NCBI RefSeq assembly: GCF_001707825.1
Contig: NZ_LYBM01000017.1
Span: 32,504 to 96,503, forward strand
Origin: Veronia pacifica
Lineage (GTDB): Bacteria; Pseudomonadota; Gammaproteobacteria; Enterobacterales; Vibrionaceae
Length of the DNA: 64,000 nt
Direction of reading: 5' to 3'
Under the pieces are notes generated by a model. The model had not been told where the DNA came from, did not search any database, and worked only from the letters and a program-made list of their open reading frames with translations. The translations under genes and the position numbers were made by a program. Of this stretch, positions 9,775 through 19,463 are shown one piece after another. Every line of letters starts with the position of its first letter. The stretch's first letter is position 1.

Positions 9775-10693
9775 GGCAACACCCTCTCAAGAGTCAATCA
9801 CGAGCACGGTTAACGATATCGGTCTCGCTGGCTGGCGGGATTACCTTGAGATGACCAAACCGAAAGTGGTTGCCATGTTGTTATTAACAGCCTTGGTAGG
9901 GATGTGCATGGCGGTGCCAAGCTTGCCTCCGGCAACCGCGGTGATCATCGGTCTGTTAGGCATTGGGATGCAATCTTCAGCGGCAGCGGTCTTCAATCAT
10001 GTTTTAGATAAGCGCATAGACCGTAAGATGCAACGAACCTTTAAACGTCCTATGGCCAAGGGGAGGGTATCTAATGCAAATGCCCTGACTTTTGGCACCG
10101 TGTTGATGGTTGTTGGTTTTGTCTTGTTGTACACGCTCAATGCGCTGGTTGCCTGGCTGACCTTCGCCAGCTTGATTGGTTATGCGTTGGTATACACAGT
10201 GTGGCTGAAGCATGCGACGCCTCAGAACATTGTGATAGGCGGTCTTGCCGGCGCTATGCCCCCACTTCTGGGTTGGGTTGCAGTAACGGGTGAAGTACAT
10301 GCTCATGCTCTACTCCTGGTGATGTTGGTTTTCACCTGGACCCCGCCTCATTTCTGGGCGTTGGCGATTCACCGAAGAAATGATTATGCCAAAGCAGATG
10401 TGCCTATGCTGCCTGTGACCCATGGAATCAATTTTACTAAAACCATGGTGCTTCTCTACACTATGCTGCAAGTTGTTGTTGGCTTGTTGCCTTGGTTATC
10501 GGGAATGAGCGGTTATCTCTACCTCATTGGTAGTCTTGCCTTGAATCTTGGTTTTGTCGCTTATGCGTGGCGGCTAAAATTTTCTGATGAAAAAGGGCTG
10601 GCCTGGCAAACATTCAAATTTTCAATTTGGCATATTATGGGGCTGTTTGTTGTGCTTCTTGGCGATCATGCTTGGTATGCTATTGGCCTGTAA
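9767..10693 (+). CDS. ctaB: Heme O synthase (protoheme IX farnesyltransferase)
   Basis: Transfers a farnesyl group to protoheme IX, making heme O for the oxidase. The 308-residue UbiA-family membrane protein has the first prenyl-diphosphate motif as [12 protein letters not shown] and a second acidic region at [14 protein letters not shown]. About nine helices are predicted. The symbol cyoE is used for the homolog in quinol oxidase operons; ctaB fits this cytochrome c oxidase context. It is the last gene of the operon; a hairpin terminator follows, and no sco gene is present after it. Confidence 0.96.
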   Translation: MDKATPSQESITSTVNDIGLAGWRDYLEMTKPKVVAMLLLTALVGMCMAVPSLPPATAVIIGLLGIGMQSSAAAVFNHVLDKRIDRKMQRTFKRPMAKGRVSNANALTFGTVLMVVGFVLLYTLNALVAWLTFASLIGYALVYTVWLKHATPQNIVIGGLAGAMPPLLGWVAVTGEVHAHALLLVMLVFTWTPPHFWALAIHRRNDYAKADVPMLPVTHGINFTKTMVLLYTMLQVVVGLLPWLSGMSGYLYLIGSLALNLGFVAYAWRLKFSDEKGLAWQTFKFSIWHIMGLFVVLLGDHAWYAIGL

Positions 10694-10706
10694 CGAATTA
10701 TAACTT

Positions 10707-10731
10707 ACCCAGATACTTTCAGTGTCTGGGT
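10707..10731 (+). terminator. Hairpin terminator of the cox operon
   Basis: ACCCAGATAC and GTGTCTGGGT form a 10-bp stem (one G-T pair) around a 5-base loop, followed by a moderately T-rich stretch. It lies 14 bp after ctaB. Confidence 0.65.
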
Positions 10732-10837
10732 ACAAGTTTCCTTCTTTTGTGTTTTATGTGTGCTGATTATCGATATCGTCACTCTGTTGTGTGGTGATAC
10801 ACTTCCCGCCCTGTTCTTATTCATGTTTTGAATTGCC

Positions 10838-12175
10838 ATGTCACTCTCCGCTCTAAAAGATACCCGGGTTCACCGGAATGTGTTTGCTCTTGCTTTTCCT
10901 ATGGTGCTATCAAACATCACAGTGCCTCTGCTCGGTCTTGTTGATACGGCAGTTATAGGACACCTCGAGCACGCATGGTATTTAGGCGGGGTTGCGATGG
11001 GCAGTACCATGATCAACGTGCTCTTTTTCCTGCTCGGCTTTCTTCGTATGTCCACGACCGGATTGACGGCCCAGTCATATGGTGCAGAGGACAAACTCGC
11101 TATAAAGCGTGTGTTGGGTCAGGGCATCAGTATGTCGCTATTGGCTGCTGCCTGTCTTTTGTTACTGCATCCATTGATTGAACATGTGGTTCTTGGTCTG
11201 AGCGAAGCCAGCAACGAAGTTAAACATTACGCCAGCGAGTACTTTTCAATCAGGATCTGGAGTGCCCCGGCTGCACTGACCAATATGGTGATAATGGGTT
11301 GGTTGCTTGGCACACAAAATGCCCGCCATCCTATGGTGCTGTCGATTGTTGTTAACCTGTTCAATATCGGACTCGATTTACTTTTCGTAGTTGGATTTGG
11401 CTGGAAGGTGCAGGGGGCGGCGGCAGCAAGTGTTGTTGCCGATTATGTCGGCATGATACTAGGACTCTGGTTTGTCGCTCGTCGTTCAGGGCAACTTCAT
11501 CTACCCGCTATCGCGCGTAAGTTTTCAGCCCTGAGACCCGGTATTGGAAAATTCGTACGACTTAACCGGGATATCTTTTTACGCAGTCTCTGTTTACAGC
11601 TGACGTTCAGCTTTATGACATTTCAGGGCGCAACCCTTGGGGATAAGACTATCGCTGCCAATGCGGTGTTAATGAGCTTTTTAATGCTGATTTCGTATGC
11701 GATGGATGGCTTTGCCTACGCAATGGAGTCTATGGTGGGCAAAGCGATTGGCGCTAAAAACAGAGACCAGTTACGCGCCACTTTATCGGTGACGACATTC
11801 TGGGGAGGTATCAGTGCTGTCCTGCTGACAATAGTATTTGGCGCTTTTGGCACCTCGATTGTTGGCATGATTTCGGATATCGAAGCAGTACGCCACGAAG
11901 CTGCCATTTTTCTGCCTTGGCTCGTTGTGATGCCTTTATTTTCTATGTGGTGTTTTCTGCTTGATGGTATTTTTATTGGTGCCACCCGAGGCCGTGATAT
12001 GCGGAACACCATGATAGTGGCAATGACTGGCTTCTTCTTTATCTGGTGGATGTTGAGTGGTGTCGGCAACCATGCTCTCTGGGCTGCGATGCTGGCATTC
12101 ATGACATTGCGTGGTGGTTTGCTTGCGACAGTCATGCTGTATCAATGGCGAAAAGGTGACTTTTTACCCTCCTGA
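10838..12175 (+). CDS. dinF: MATE family efflux transporter, DinF-like
   Basis: Twelve-helix cation-coupled multidrug and toxin exporter of 445 residues. The N-terminal half starts ALAFPMVLSNITVPLLGLVDTAVIGHL, with the acidic residue in helix 1 typical of DinF proteins. In enterobacteria dinF is co-transcribed with lexA. Here the oxidase operon separates them, and I see no CTG-N10-CAG site in the 140 bp upstream, so SOS control is not supported. The symbol is inferred from family and from proximity to lexA. Confidence 0.85.
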   Translation: MSLSALKDTRVHRNVFALAFPMVLSNITVPLLGLVDTAVIGHLEHAWYLGGVAMGSTMINVLFFLLGFLRMSTTGLTAQSYGAEDKLAIKRVLGQGISMSLLAAACLLLLHPLIEHVVLGLSEASNEVKHYASEYFSIRIWSAPAALTNMVIMGWLLGTQNARHPMVLSIVVNLFNIGLDLLFVVGFGWKVQGAAAASVVADYVGMILGLWFVARRSGQLHLPAIARKFSALRPGIGKFVRLNRDIFLRSLCLQLTFSFMTFQGATLGDKTIAANAVLMSFLMLISYAMDGFAYAMESMVGKAIGAKNRDQLRATLSVTTFWGGISAVLLTIVFGAFGTSIVGMISDIEAVRHEAAIFLPWLVVMPLFSMWCFLLDGIFIGATRGRDMRNTMIVAMTGFFFIWWMLSGVGNHALWAAMLAFMTLRGGLLATVMLYQWRKGDFLPS

Positions 12176-12310
12176 GGTAAACACCCTAGATTTAGCTGTG
12201 GAACCTTCACTTTTGTGCACATAATAATCTTTTGCATTGTGAACTTTTGACTTTGATCGCATGTCCAATGGGGTATTAGTCAGTTAGTACAGCAAGCAAA
12301 GGCATTCCTC

Positions 12311-13432
12311 ATGAATAAGCGTTGGTTCATTTCTTCCGTTTTGGTGATCGTTGTGGCAGCAGGCGGTTATACATTTTTAGGAATGAAACCTGCGCCTCCG
12401 CCACTCCCTACTATTAAGGTCAACACAGGTACGATTGAAAATCAGGCGCTGGCAGTGGGCAAAATTGTCCCGGTGCATGCGATAGAGATAAAGTCTCAGA
12501 TTGATGGGATCGTCGGTGAAATATATGCCAAAGTAGGCGAGAAGATAAAAAAAGGCCAACCTTTAGTCAAAGTCAGACCTAACCCTACGCCACAGGATCT
12601 GACCAGTGCCTCTTCTGAAGTACTTAGAAGTGAAGCTGAGCTTGAATCCGCACAGCAAAAGCTGAACAACTACAAAAGCCTAATCAAGCAAAAAATCATT
12701 CCTGAAAACTATGGTGAATATGTCAGCGCCAAGGCTGCAGTGAAATCTGCTAAAGCGGTTGTTGAGCAGCGCCGTCAGACACTTGAGCTGATTAAAAGTG
12801 GTGAGGCATCCATTGGCAGTAACAAGCTGACATCAACAATCACCGCCCCTATTGATGGCACAGTTCTCAACCGTCAGGTGGATGTGGGTGACCCTATCAT
12901 TTCAACAAGTTCAAATCAGGCCGCGACTAAAATGATGTCGCTGGCCAACATGAGTAACATTGCATTCAAAGGCAGTGTCAGTGAACACGATGCGGCCAAG
13001 CTGACGGTGGGTATGCCAGTATCAGTGACTCTGGCCCCGTACCCGGATGTCGTTATTAAAGGGGTATTGGAAGAGGTTGCCATTCAATCTGAAAAGCTTA
13101 ATGCCGTCGCTTCCGATGCCTTCGATAACGGGTTTCAGGTTGAGGTTGGCCAGTTGGTTATTCCTCCTGAGGTGACGGTCCGTTCAGGCTTCTCTGCCAC
13201 TGCGCATATCACGCTGAAGAAAGTTGCTGATGTACTGACCCTACCAGAGCGGGTACTCAAATTTGATGGCGATACTGCCAACGTCATGGTGCCTGACGAC
13301 TCCGAAAAGGGTTTTCATCTCAAGACAGTAAAACTTGGGCTGTCTGATGGCATCAACGCGCAGGTGCTGGAGGGGGTTGGACAAGGTGATACTGTTATTG
13401 ACGCCAGCCAGGCGGGAGTTGACCATGAGTAA
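12311..13432 (+). CDS. HlyD/MacA-type periplasmic adaptor of an ABC exporter
   Basis: Periplasmic membrane-fusion protein linking inner-membrane permeases to an outer-membrane channel. The 373-residue product has an N-terminal anchor helix (about residues 7-25), a lipoyl half (SQIDGIVGEIYAKVGEKIKKGQ), an alpha-helical hairpin rich in Ala, Glu and Gln (about 95-165), the second lipoyl half (ITAPIDGTVLNRQVDVGDPI), then beta-barrel domains. It opens a five-gene unit; its stop overlaps the outer-membrane factor gene by 8 bp. Substrate unknown. Confidence 0.92.
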   Translation: MNKRWFISSVLVIVVAAGGYTFLGMKPAPPPLPTIKVNTGTIENQALAVGKIVPVHAIEIKSQIDGIVGEIYAKVGEKIKKGQPLVKVRPNPTPQDLTSASSEVLRSEAELESAQQKLNNYKSLIKQKIIPENYGEYVSAKAAVKSAKAVVEQRRQTLELIKSGEASIGSNKLTSTITAPIDGTVLNRQVDVGDPIISTSSNQAATKMMSLANMSNIAFKGSVSEHDAAKLTVGMPVSVTLAPYPDVVIKGVLEEVAIQSEKLNAVASDAFDNGFQVEVGQLVIPPEVTVRSGFSATAHITLKKVADVLTLPERVLKFDGDTANVMVPDDSEKGFHLKTVKLGLSDGINAQVLEGVGQGDTVIDASQAGVDHE

Positions 13433-14687
13433 CACGAATCTCGCTACTGTGTGTGGCTTTTTCCTTCTCAGCCTGTCTTTTAATGCTGACGCATACTCGA
13501 TTGAGCAGGCATGGAAAGAGGCAAAGAAAAATGATCCAGAATTAGCCAGTGCGGGAATTGTGGCGCAGAAAGGAGAACTATCGGTAAAGGCCAGTAAACA
13601 ACAGTTGATGCCTTCAGCAGATCTAAACGTGAGAGGGGACTGGAGCGAGAATCAAAATTCTCAGTATGCCAACGTATCGCTTAGTCAGTCTCTCTGGGAC
13701 AGCCAGTTGTATACCGGGGTCGAGCAGGCTAAAGCAGACAGCGAGCGGGCAAAGATTAACAGAGACAATGCATTATCTTTACTCGGTAAACGACTACTGA
13801 ATGCTTATTTCGAACTCGCACTCGCGCAATCAGAACACAGATTGGCAACGGTGGAATTTGAAGATGCTCAGTCTCTCGAACAAATAGTCAGCCGCGCTTA
13901 TCAGGCTGGAAGAAATAAATCCGTCGATGTGGACGATGCAAGGCTCAATACGTTGAATGATAGTTCGAGGGTGCTTGATGCCAGCAGTAATCTTGAGCAA
14001 AAAAAAATTGTACTTGCGGCATTAACGCAGGTGATGCCAAAAGACATTGATGAACTCAATCCCAAAGCGGTCGATGTTCCCGCTGCCCTTGGTCACAACC
14101 TAGATGATTGGCTGGGTATGGCTACTGAGAGCGGATACGCACTCAAGCTCGCCAGACAACAGGTCGCAGCAAAAGCACTCGACAGACAGCGAGCGAAGGA
14201 AGGTTACCAACCTAAAGTAACCGCCAGTATAGGTTATGCTATTTCTGATGTTAACAGGGACGGTGAAGCAACGGCATCACTGAGCCTCAATCTCCCCTTT
14301 GATCTTAACGGGCAAATCAAAAGTGGTGTTGAAGCAGCCTCGTTAGATGAGTTGGATGCTAAACAGCAGGTAAGAAAAGAGGAACAAAGATTAACCTCGT
14401 CGATTAGACAGCAATTTTCCCAGCTGAAAAACAGTGAAGAAAAACTGGCAATTGAAGAGCTGCGGGTCAATCAGCAAATGACTCTGCTGGAGAGTAAAAA
14501 GCGCCTCTATGACTCAGGCCTGTTGACCCTTTCTGACCTGATTGAGGAGCAAGATAAACTTTTCTCCACTAGAACGGATCTTGAAAAACAAAGGTACAGT
14601 GTCTGGCAAAACCGGGTTGAATTACTCTACACATCGGGCGGACTGAATGAAGACGCCGTTGCCCTGATAGCAAAGGCGTTTGACTGA
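13425..14687 (+). CDS. TolC family outer membrane efflux protein
   Basis: Outer-membrane channel component, 420 residues from the ATG at 13425, which is preceded by GGGAGTTGACC and overlaps the adaptor gene. A signal peptide (through about FNADAYS) is followed by two OEP repeats with long amphipathic helices, for example the VEQAKADSERAKINRDNAL and IEELRVNQQMTLLESKKRL segments. The stop overlaps the next ATG (TGATG), pointing to translational coupling. A dedicated TolC-like protein inside the operon suggests a self-contained export machine. Confidence 0.9.
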   Translation: MSNTNLATVCGFFLLSLSFNADAYSIEQAWKEAKKNDPELASAGIVAQKGELSVKASKQQLMPSADLNVRGDWSENQNSQYANVSLSQSLWDSQLYTGVEQAKADSERAKINRDNALSLLGKRLLNAYFELALAQSEHRLATVEFEDAQSLEQIVSRAYQAGRNKSVDVDDARLNTLNDSSRVLDASSNLEQKKIVLAALTQVMPKDIDELNPKAVDVPAALGHNLDDWLGMATESGYALKLARQQVAAKALDRQRAKEGYQPKVTASIGYAISDVNRDGEATASLSLNLPFDLNGQIKSGVEAASLDELDAKQQVRKEEQRLTSSIRQQFSQLKNSEEKLAIEELRVNQQMTLLESKKRLYDSGLLTLSDLIEEQDKLFSTRTDLEKQRYSVWQNRVELLYTSGGLNEDAVALIAKAFD

Positions 14688-15898
14688 TGATCGCCATTTT
14701 GCAGCAAACCTGGCAGACGGTAACCGCACATAAGGTGAAAAGCGCGTTGGCAGTAATTGCCATCGCGTGGGGGATGCTGTCTGTGATCATATTGATGGCG
14801 ATTGGAGAGGGCTTCTACCGTCAATCAAGTGCCTCGTTAGCCGCTTTATCTAATGACATCCAGATAACTATACCCTCTCAGACGAGTAAATCATGGCAGG
14901 GCATACCGCAAGGTCGGAAGTTAACAATACCTAATGGCCTTCTGCCGAAGTTAAAGGAATCAGGCTTCACGTCAGCTGTTTCGGCTGTGTATGGAAAGGG
15001 TGCTCAAGTGACAAACAGTGCCGGCGTGACGTTCGCATCTGAGGTTGCCGGTATTGATGCTGATTATGCAGACCTGATTTTGTTAACGCTGCAAAAAGGT
15101 TCAAGAGGCATTTCCCCCTCGGACATGAAAAATCACAATCCGGTCGCTGTGGTGGGGAAAAATGCTGCGAAAGCAGGAGGGATATCGCTCGGTGATACTA
15201 TCAGGGTGAACGGTTATCCGTTGACTGTGGTGGGTCTGATGTCAGAAGGTTCAAAGGGATTATCTTTCGGTGATGAGCAGCGAGTCATGATACCTCAGAC
15301 CCTATTCAAAGATTTTTGGATATCTAAGCCTGACTGGCTGCTTGTTAAACCAGCGGAAGGAGTGAATGGTTCGCAGTTACGTAACATGCTTCAGCAATTT
15401 TTTGCCCGCGAGTTGCACTTTGACCCGAGCGATCGCAGCGCACTCACGCTGCCGGACTTAAGTGGTGCAGCAACAATGATCAATTCTATTCTTCGTGGGA
15501 TTGAGATTTTTCTGGCAACCAGCGGTGTGATGACACTGGCGGTGGGTGCGCTCGGGGTTGCCAATATCATGTTCCTTTCGGTGACAGAGAGAACGCGCGA
15601 AATCGGTGTCAGACTCGCCGTTGGTGCCAGACAGCATACTATCATGACGCAATTTATTATTGAGGGAACGGCGCTTGTTATCCTAGGGATGTTTGCAGGC
15701 TTATCCGTTGCAGCCGTTGTGGTTCGCATCATGACGCTCAGTTCATTGCCAGAGTGGATGGGGCAACCAGTTATCACTGTTAACGCCATACTGATCGCGC
15801 TAATAGCAACTTCGGTACTTGCGTTGTTGGCCTCCTATTTTCCGGCAAGGCGCGCAGCACGTCTTACGCCAGTGATCGCGCTGACTACCCGGGGGTAA
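14687..15898 (+). CDS. MacB-like ABC transporter permease (first)
   Basis: Inner-membrane permease of the FtsX/MacB class, 403 residues: N-terminal helix (about 18-38), a periplasmic MacB core domain, then three C-terminal helices with the family's coupling region SVTERTREIGVRLAVGAR and a C-terminal YFPARRAARLTPVIAL. It lacks a fused nucleotide-binding domain, unlike E. coli MacB. It pairs with a second, different permease immediately downstream, suggesting a heterodimer powered by the separate ATPase at the operon end. Confidence 0.9.
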   Translation: MIAILQQTWQTVTAHKVKSALAVIAIAWGMLSVIILMAIGEGFYRQSSASLAALSNDIQITIPSQTSKSWQGIPQGRKLTIPNGLLPKLKESGFTSAVSAVYGKGAQVTNSAGVTFASEVAGIDADYADLILLTLQKGSRGISPSDMKNHNPVAVVGKNAAKAGGISLGDTIRVNGYPLTVVGLMSEGSKGLSFGDEQRVMIPQTLFKDFWISKPDWLLVKPAEGVNGSQLRNMLQQFFARELHFDPSDRSALTLPDLSGAATMINSILRGIEIFLATSGVMTLAVGALGVANIMFLSVTERTREIGVRLAVGARQHTIMTQFIIEGTALVILGMFAGLSVAAVVVRIMTLSSLPEWMGQPVITVNAILIALIATSVLALLASYFPARRAARLTPVIALTTRG

Positions 15899-15900
15899 TT

Positions 15901-17181
15901 ATGTTGCCAATCAGACAAATTTTTCAGGAAATGGTCGCTGAAAAGCTTCGGCTCAGTCTTACGGTTCTGGCTGTTGCCTGGGCGACAATGTGCATTGCCG
16001 TCATGTTATCGGTCGGCGAGGGGCTTCGTCATGGCGTGATCAAAATGACTCAAAGTGGCAGCGGCAATTTAATTTTAGTAAACGGTGGTGTGGCATCGAA
16101 AACGTTCGGGGCTTTCCATGCTGGCAAAGCGCTACGCTTAAAAGCTGATGATCTTCCTCTAATGACGGCGTTACCGGGGGTGGACATGGCAATACCCTCG
16201 GCGAGCTGGCCCGAAAGGCCCACAGTAGGAGACAATGTTTCCTGGAAGAAGCCATTGGCAGTGACTCAGTCTTATCTTGATATGACACATTTGCAATTAA
16301 TGCCCGGTGGTCGCTGGTTTAACCCTTACGACAGGAAAGATGCCAGAAAGGTCATTGTGTTGGGTTATTCCACTGCGGCCGAGTTGTTTGATGCGCAAAG
16401 CGACAGCGATGATATTTTTGGCGAGGCGACACTTCGTTCTAACCCAGTCGGTAAAACGGTGAAATTGGGTGAAGAGGTGTTTACTGTCATCGGGGTGATG
16501 AAAAAGACCAGTGCCGACATTGAAAGTGGCGCAGTGAACTATGCCAGCTTCGTACCCTACGGGACTTGGCAGCGTTATTATCCCAATGTCAGTATTGATA
16601 CCATTAATGTCCTGCCTCAAAAGGGCATTTCACGAACTCAGCTTACCGCCACTATTCGGACAACCTTGGCCAGAAAACATGGTGCCAGCATTGACGATCT
16701 CTCAGCAATCGACGTGACAGACAGGCTTAGTGAGCAAAAAGAGATGCAGTCCTTTCTGGTCGGGCTTCAGTCATTTCTCGGTATTATTGGTTTCGTCACC
16801 CTCGCCGTGGCTGGTGTTGGCATTGCCAACGTCATGTATGCGACGGTCAAGCGCTCTACCCGGGATATTGGGGTAAGGATGGCCGTTGGCGCAACACCGG
16901 GTGCAATCAGAGCGCATTACTTGGTTCAGTCATTGATGACCATGTCGCTGGGAGGTGGCGTAGGAATCTTGGTGTCCTATGCGCTGGTGACTGGTATTTC
17001 CGCCATCGATCTGAGTGGCAACCCGATGTTCGACGCGCTGGGTCAACCTGTGCCCGAATTGTCTTTTTTAGTGGTATTTATCGTTATCATCACTCTGGCC
17101 CTAATTGGTGTTGCCGCCGCATGGTTCCCCGCAAACCGGGCTGCCAGTGTGACTCCACTCGAGGCATTGCAAAGTGAGTGA
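15901..17181 (+). CDS. MacB-like ABC transporter permease (second)
   Basis: A 426-residue permease with the same layout as its upstream neighbour: helix 1 (about 18-40), a periplasmic MacB core domain, and three C-terminal helices with VKRSTRDIGVRMAVGATPGAI and a closing WFPANRAASVTPLEAL. It is clearly homologous to, but not a copy of, the upstream protein, so the exporter is probably a heterodimer. The gene begins 2 bp after the first permease stop. Confidence 0.9.
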   Translation: MLPIRQIFQEMVAEKLRLSLTVLAVAWATMCIAVMLSVGEGLRHGVIKMTQSGSGNLILVNGGVASKTFGAFHAGKALRLKADDLPLMTALPGVDMAIPSASWPERPTVGDNVSWKKPLAVTQSYLDMTHLQLMPGGRWFNPYDRKDARKVIVLGYSTAAELFDAQSDSDDIFGEATLRSNPVGKTVKLGEEVFTVIGVMKKTSADIESGAVNYASFVPYGTWQRYYPNVSIDTINVLPQKGISRTQLTATIRTTLARKHGASIDDLSAIDVTDRLSEQKEMQSFLVGLQSFLGIIGFVTLAVAGVGIANVMYATVKRSTRDIGVRMAVGATPGAIRAHYLVQSLMTMSLGGGVGILVSYALVTGISAIDLSGNPMFDALGQPVPELSFLVVFIVIITLALIGVAAAWFPANRAASVTPLEALQSE

Positions 17182-17212
17182 GTCTTCCAAAACAATCAAA
17201 CAAGAGGCCAAT

Positions 17213-17911
17213 ATGTCGCTGGATAATCCCTTAGTGAAGTTAACTGATATCCAGAAATTCTATGCGGGCGGAGAAACAGAAGTACGTGCGCTTGATGGGG
17301 TGGACTTAACGATCAACAAAGGTGAGTATCTTGCGATCCTCGGCCCCTCAGGCTCGGGGAAGTCGACCCTGATGAATGTACTGGGTTGCCTCGATAAACC
17401 CACGGGTGGAGATTATTGGTTGGATGGTGAAGACGTGGCGAGCTTGTCGCCGGATCAGTTGGCCGGATTACGAAGCAGGAAAATAGGTTTCGTTTTTCAA
17501 AGTTTCAACCTGCTGGAATACGCATCTGCACTGGACAATGTTGCTCTTCCTTTGGTTTACAGTGGTGTCAGTGCCCGCGAGCGTCGGACAAGGGCGGCGG
17601 AGATGCTGACAAAAGTTGGGCTTGGTGAGCGGATTCATCACAAGCCAAACCAACTGTCTGGCGGCCAGAAGCAACGTGTTGCCATTGCTCGTGCGTTGGT
17701 CAACAGGCCGCAGATCATTTTTGCTGATGAGCCGACGGGCGCATTGGATTCCAAATCTGGCGCAGAAATTGAAGCCTTGTTTAACGATCTGCATCAGGAA
17801 GGCAAGACTCTGATCATGGTGACCCATGATAACGCGCTGGCCGAACGGACTCGGCGGGTGATAACCATTAAAGACGGAAAAATTATCGCTGACCGCAGAC
17901 CACAGTCGTAA
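17213..17911 (+). CDS. MacB/LolD-type ABC transporter ATP-binding protein
   Basis: Cytoplasmic ATPase of the exporter. Walker [11 protein letters not shown]-loop VFQSFNLL, signature [15 protein letters not shown], Walker [14 protein letters not shown] and the H-loop VTHD are all intact. I prefer the ATG at 17213 with AAGAGG upstream (232 residues); a GTG at 17174, overlapping the permease stop, would add 13 residues. Last gene of the operon, followed by a strong terminator. Confidence 0.93.
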   Translation: MSLDNPLVKLTDIQKFYAGGETEVRALDGVDLTINKGEYLAILGPSGSGKSTLMNVLGCLDKPTGGDYWLDGEDVASLSPDQLAGLRSRKIGFVFQSFNLLEYASALDNVALPLVYSGVSARERRTRAAEMLTKVGLGERIHHKPNQLSGGQKQRVAIARALVNRPQIIFADEPTGALDSKSGAEIEALFNDLHQEGKTLIMVTHDNALAERTRRVITIKDGKIIADRRPQS

Positions 17912-17930
17912 TGGCGGTGTTCAGGCACAA

Positions 17931-17953
17931 AAAAGCCCCTAAAGGGGCTTTTT
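17931..17953 (+). terminator. Rho-independent terminator, probably bidirectional
   Basis: AAAAGCCCC and GGGGCTTTT form a 9-bp perfect stem around a 4-base loop, with T residues after it and A residues before it. It lies between the convergent exporter operon and nfuA and can serve both. Confidence 0.9.
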
Positions 17954-18029
17954 ATTTTCTTTGTCAAAGACATTGCCCTGACAATATTGGACGCTATGCG
18001 ATTTTTGAGCGCAATTCAGCGCGATGGGA

Positions 18030-18614
18030 TCAGTAGTAAGAGTGATCGCCGTGTGCGTGTTCTGTCACGTCACGTACTGCCGTCAGCTCATCACTGAATT
18101 CTGCCAGCAGCTGTTTTTCGATGCCGTCCTTCAGCGTCACATCAACCATAGAACAACCGTTACAGCCACCACCAAACTGGATAACCGCTGCACCCTCATC
18201 CGTGATCTCGACCAGGCTGATATGACCGCCATGACCTGCCAACTGAGGGTTGATTTGCGTTTGAATCATATATTCAACGCGCTCCATCAGCGGAGCATCA
18301 CCTGAGACCTTGCGCATTTTAGCGTTGGGTGCCTTCAGGGTCAGCTGAGAGCCCATTTTGTCAGTGACAAAGTCAATCTCAGCGTCTTCCAGAAACGGCA
18401 GGCTCAGCTCATCAACGTAGGCAAGAAAGCCAGTGAACTCGAGTTTGGTATCGCTGGCCTCAATAGCGTCTTGAGGGCAGTATGACACGCCACATTCCGC
18501 GTTTTGTGTACCCGGGTTAACAACGAATACACGGATGTTGGTGCCGTCCGGTTGCTGCTCAAGCAACTTTACGAAATGGCTCTGCGCATTCTCTGATATA
18601 GTAATATTCGACAC
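18030..18614 (-). CDS. nfuA: Fe-S biogenesis protein NfuA
   Basis: Scaffold/carrier that delivers 4Fe-4S clusters to apo-proteins, especially under iron limitation or oxidative stress. The 194-residue protein has an N-terminal A-type-like domain, which has lost the ligand cysteines typical of that fold, and a C-terminal Nfu domain with Cys151 and Cys154 ([11 protein letters not shown]). E. coli NfuA has the same architecture. Gene order nfuA-comF-(divergent) bioH is conserved in gammaproteobacteria. Confidence 0.97.
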   Translation of the reverse strand: MSNITISENAQSHFVKLLEQQPDGTNIRVFVVNPGTQNAECGVSYCPQDAIEASDTKLEFTGFLAYVDELSLPFLEDAEIDFVTDKMGSQLTLKAPNAKMRKVSGDAPLMERVEYMIQTQINPQLAGHGGHISLVEITDEGAAVIQFGGGCNGCSMVDVTLKDGIEKQLLAEFSDELTAVRDVTEHAHGDHSYY

Positions 18615-18720
18615 TGCAATTTACCTGATTTTTTTGCCTATCCTTCGACCAGTTTACTCCTGTTTTCGTCTGGTATCACCCCATAAGCTGAAAGGTTTTA
18701 ACCTTGTCGCTGAACTCGGT

Positions 18721-19410
18721 TTATAAATCCCGGTTTTTTGCGGTTCTGCACAAGCAATAGACATCAACGCGCTTAACCCCATATTGCTTCAACAGCCTGC
18801 TTAGCGTATTCACCGTACTGCCTGTTGTCACCACATCATCCACTAATGCTACGTGCGAGGGTAACGCAATATTAGTATTAACGGCGAACGCTGACGATAG
18901 ATTTGACAGGCGCTGAGACCGCTTCAATCCACGTTGAGCAGGTGTCGCTCTTACTCTTTTAAGCACATCGTGTCGCCAGTTTGTATCCAGTTTTATCGCC
19001 AGATAATGCGTTAACACTGCACTTTGGTTATATCCTCTGCGACACCTACGCAGCCAGTGCATTGGAACCGGGAGTAACAGTGGGGCAGGTGAGGCGACCT
19101 TGTCAGCAAGTAGGGTAGATAAGGGATTGGCAAGCCAAAATTGCCCGCGATACTTGAACTTATGAAGCAGATCATCAATGGGAAAATCATAATCGGCCGC
19201 GCAATACAACTGGTCCCAGTCCGGGGGGCGGTTAAGACATTCTCCACATTGGCTCAAATCAGTGACCAGTTTTAATCCACACTGTTTGCATCTTGCGCTG
19301 TCCGGAAAGCTGTTACGGCAAACTTCACACCATGGTCCCAAAACGTCATTCAGCCGCTGGTGGCAGAGCTGACAACGTGATGGCAAGTTGCGTAGGATAG
19401 CAGTGATCAT
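18721..19410 (-). CDS. comF: ComF/GntX family phosphoribosyltransferase-like protein
   Basis: A 229-residue protein with N-terminal paired CxxC zinc motifs (CQLCHQ, CEVC, CKQCG, CGEC) and a C-terminal PRTase fold with the PRPP-binding loop VALVDDVVTTGSTV. ComF homologs are needed for DNA uptake in Haemophilus and Bacillus; the E. coli counterpart is GntX. It is divergent from bioH and upstream of nfuA on the same strand. Confidence 0.93.
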   Translation of the reverse strand: MITAILRNLPSRCQLCHQRLNDVLGPWCEVCRNSFPDSARCKQCGLKLVTDLSQCGECLNRPPDWDQLYCAADYDFPIDDLLHKFKYRGQFWLANPLSTLLADKVASPAPLLLPVPMHWLRRCRRGYNQSAVLTHYLAIKLDTNWRHDVLKRVRATPAQRGLKRSQRLSNLSSAFAVNTNIALPSHVALVDDVVTTGSTVNTLSRLLKQYGVKRVDVYCLCRTAKNRDL

Positions 19411-19463
19411 AAGTCTGATAAGTATTCAGGCATGAGTTGATAATTAATAAACAGGAAGTGGCA

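Noticed and set aside
10694..10837. SOS box before dinF
   Set aside because: I searched for CTG-N10-CAG and found no match; CTG trinucleotides there have no CAG partner at the right distance.
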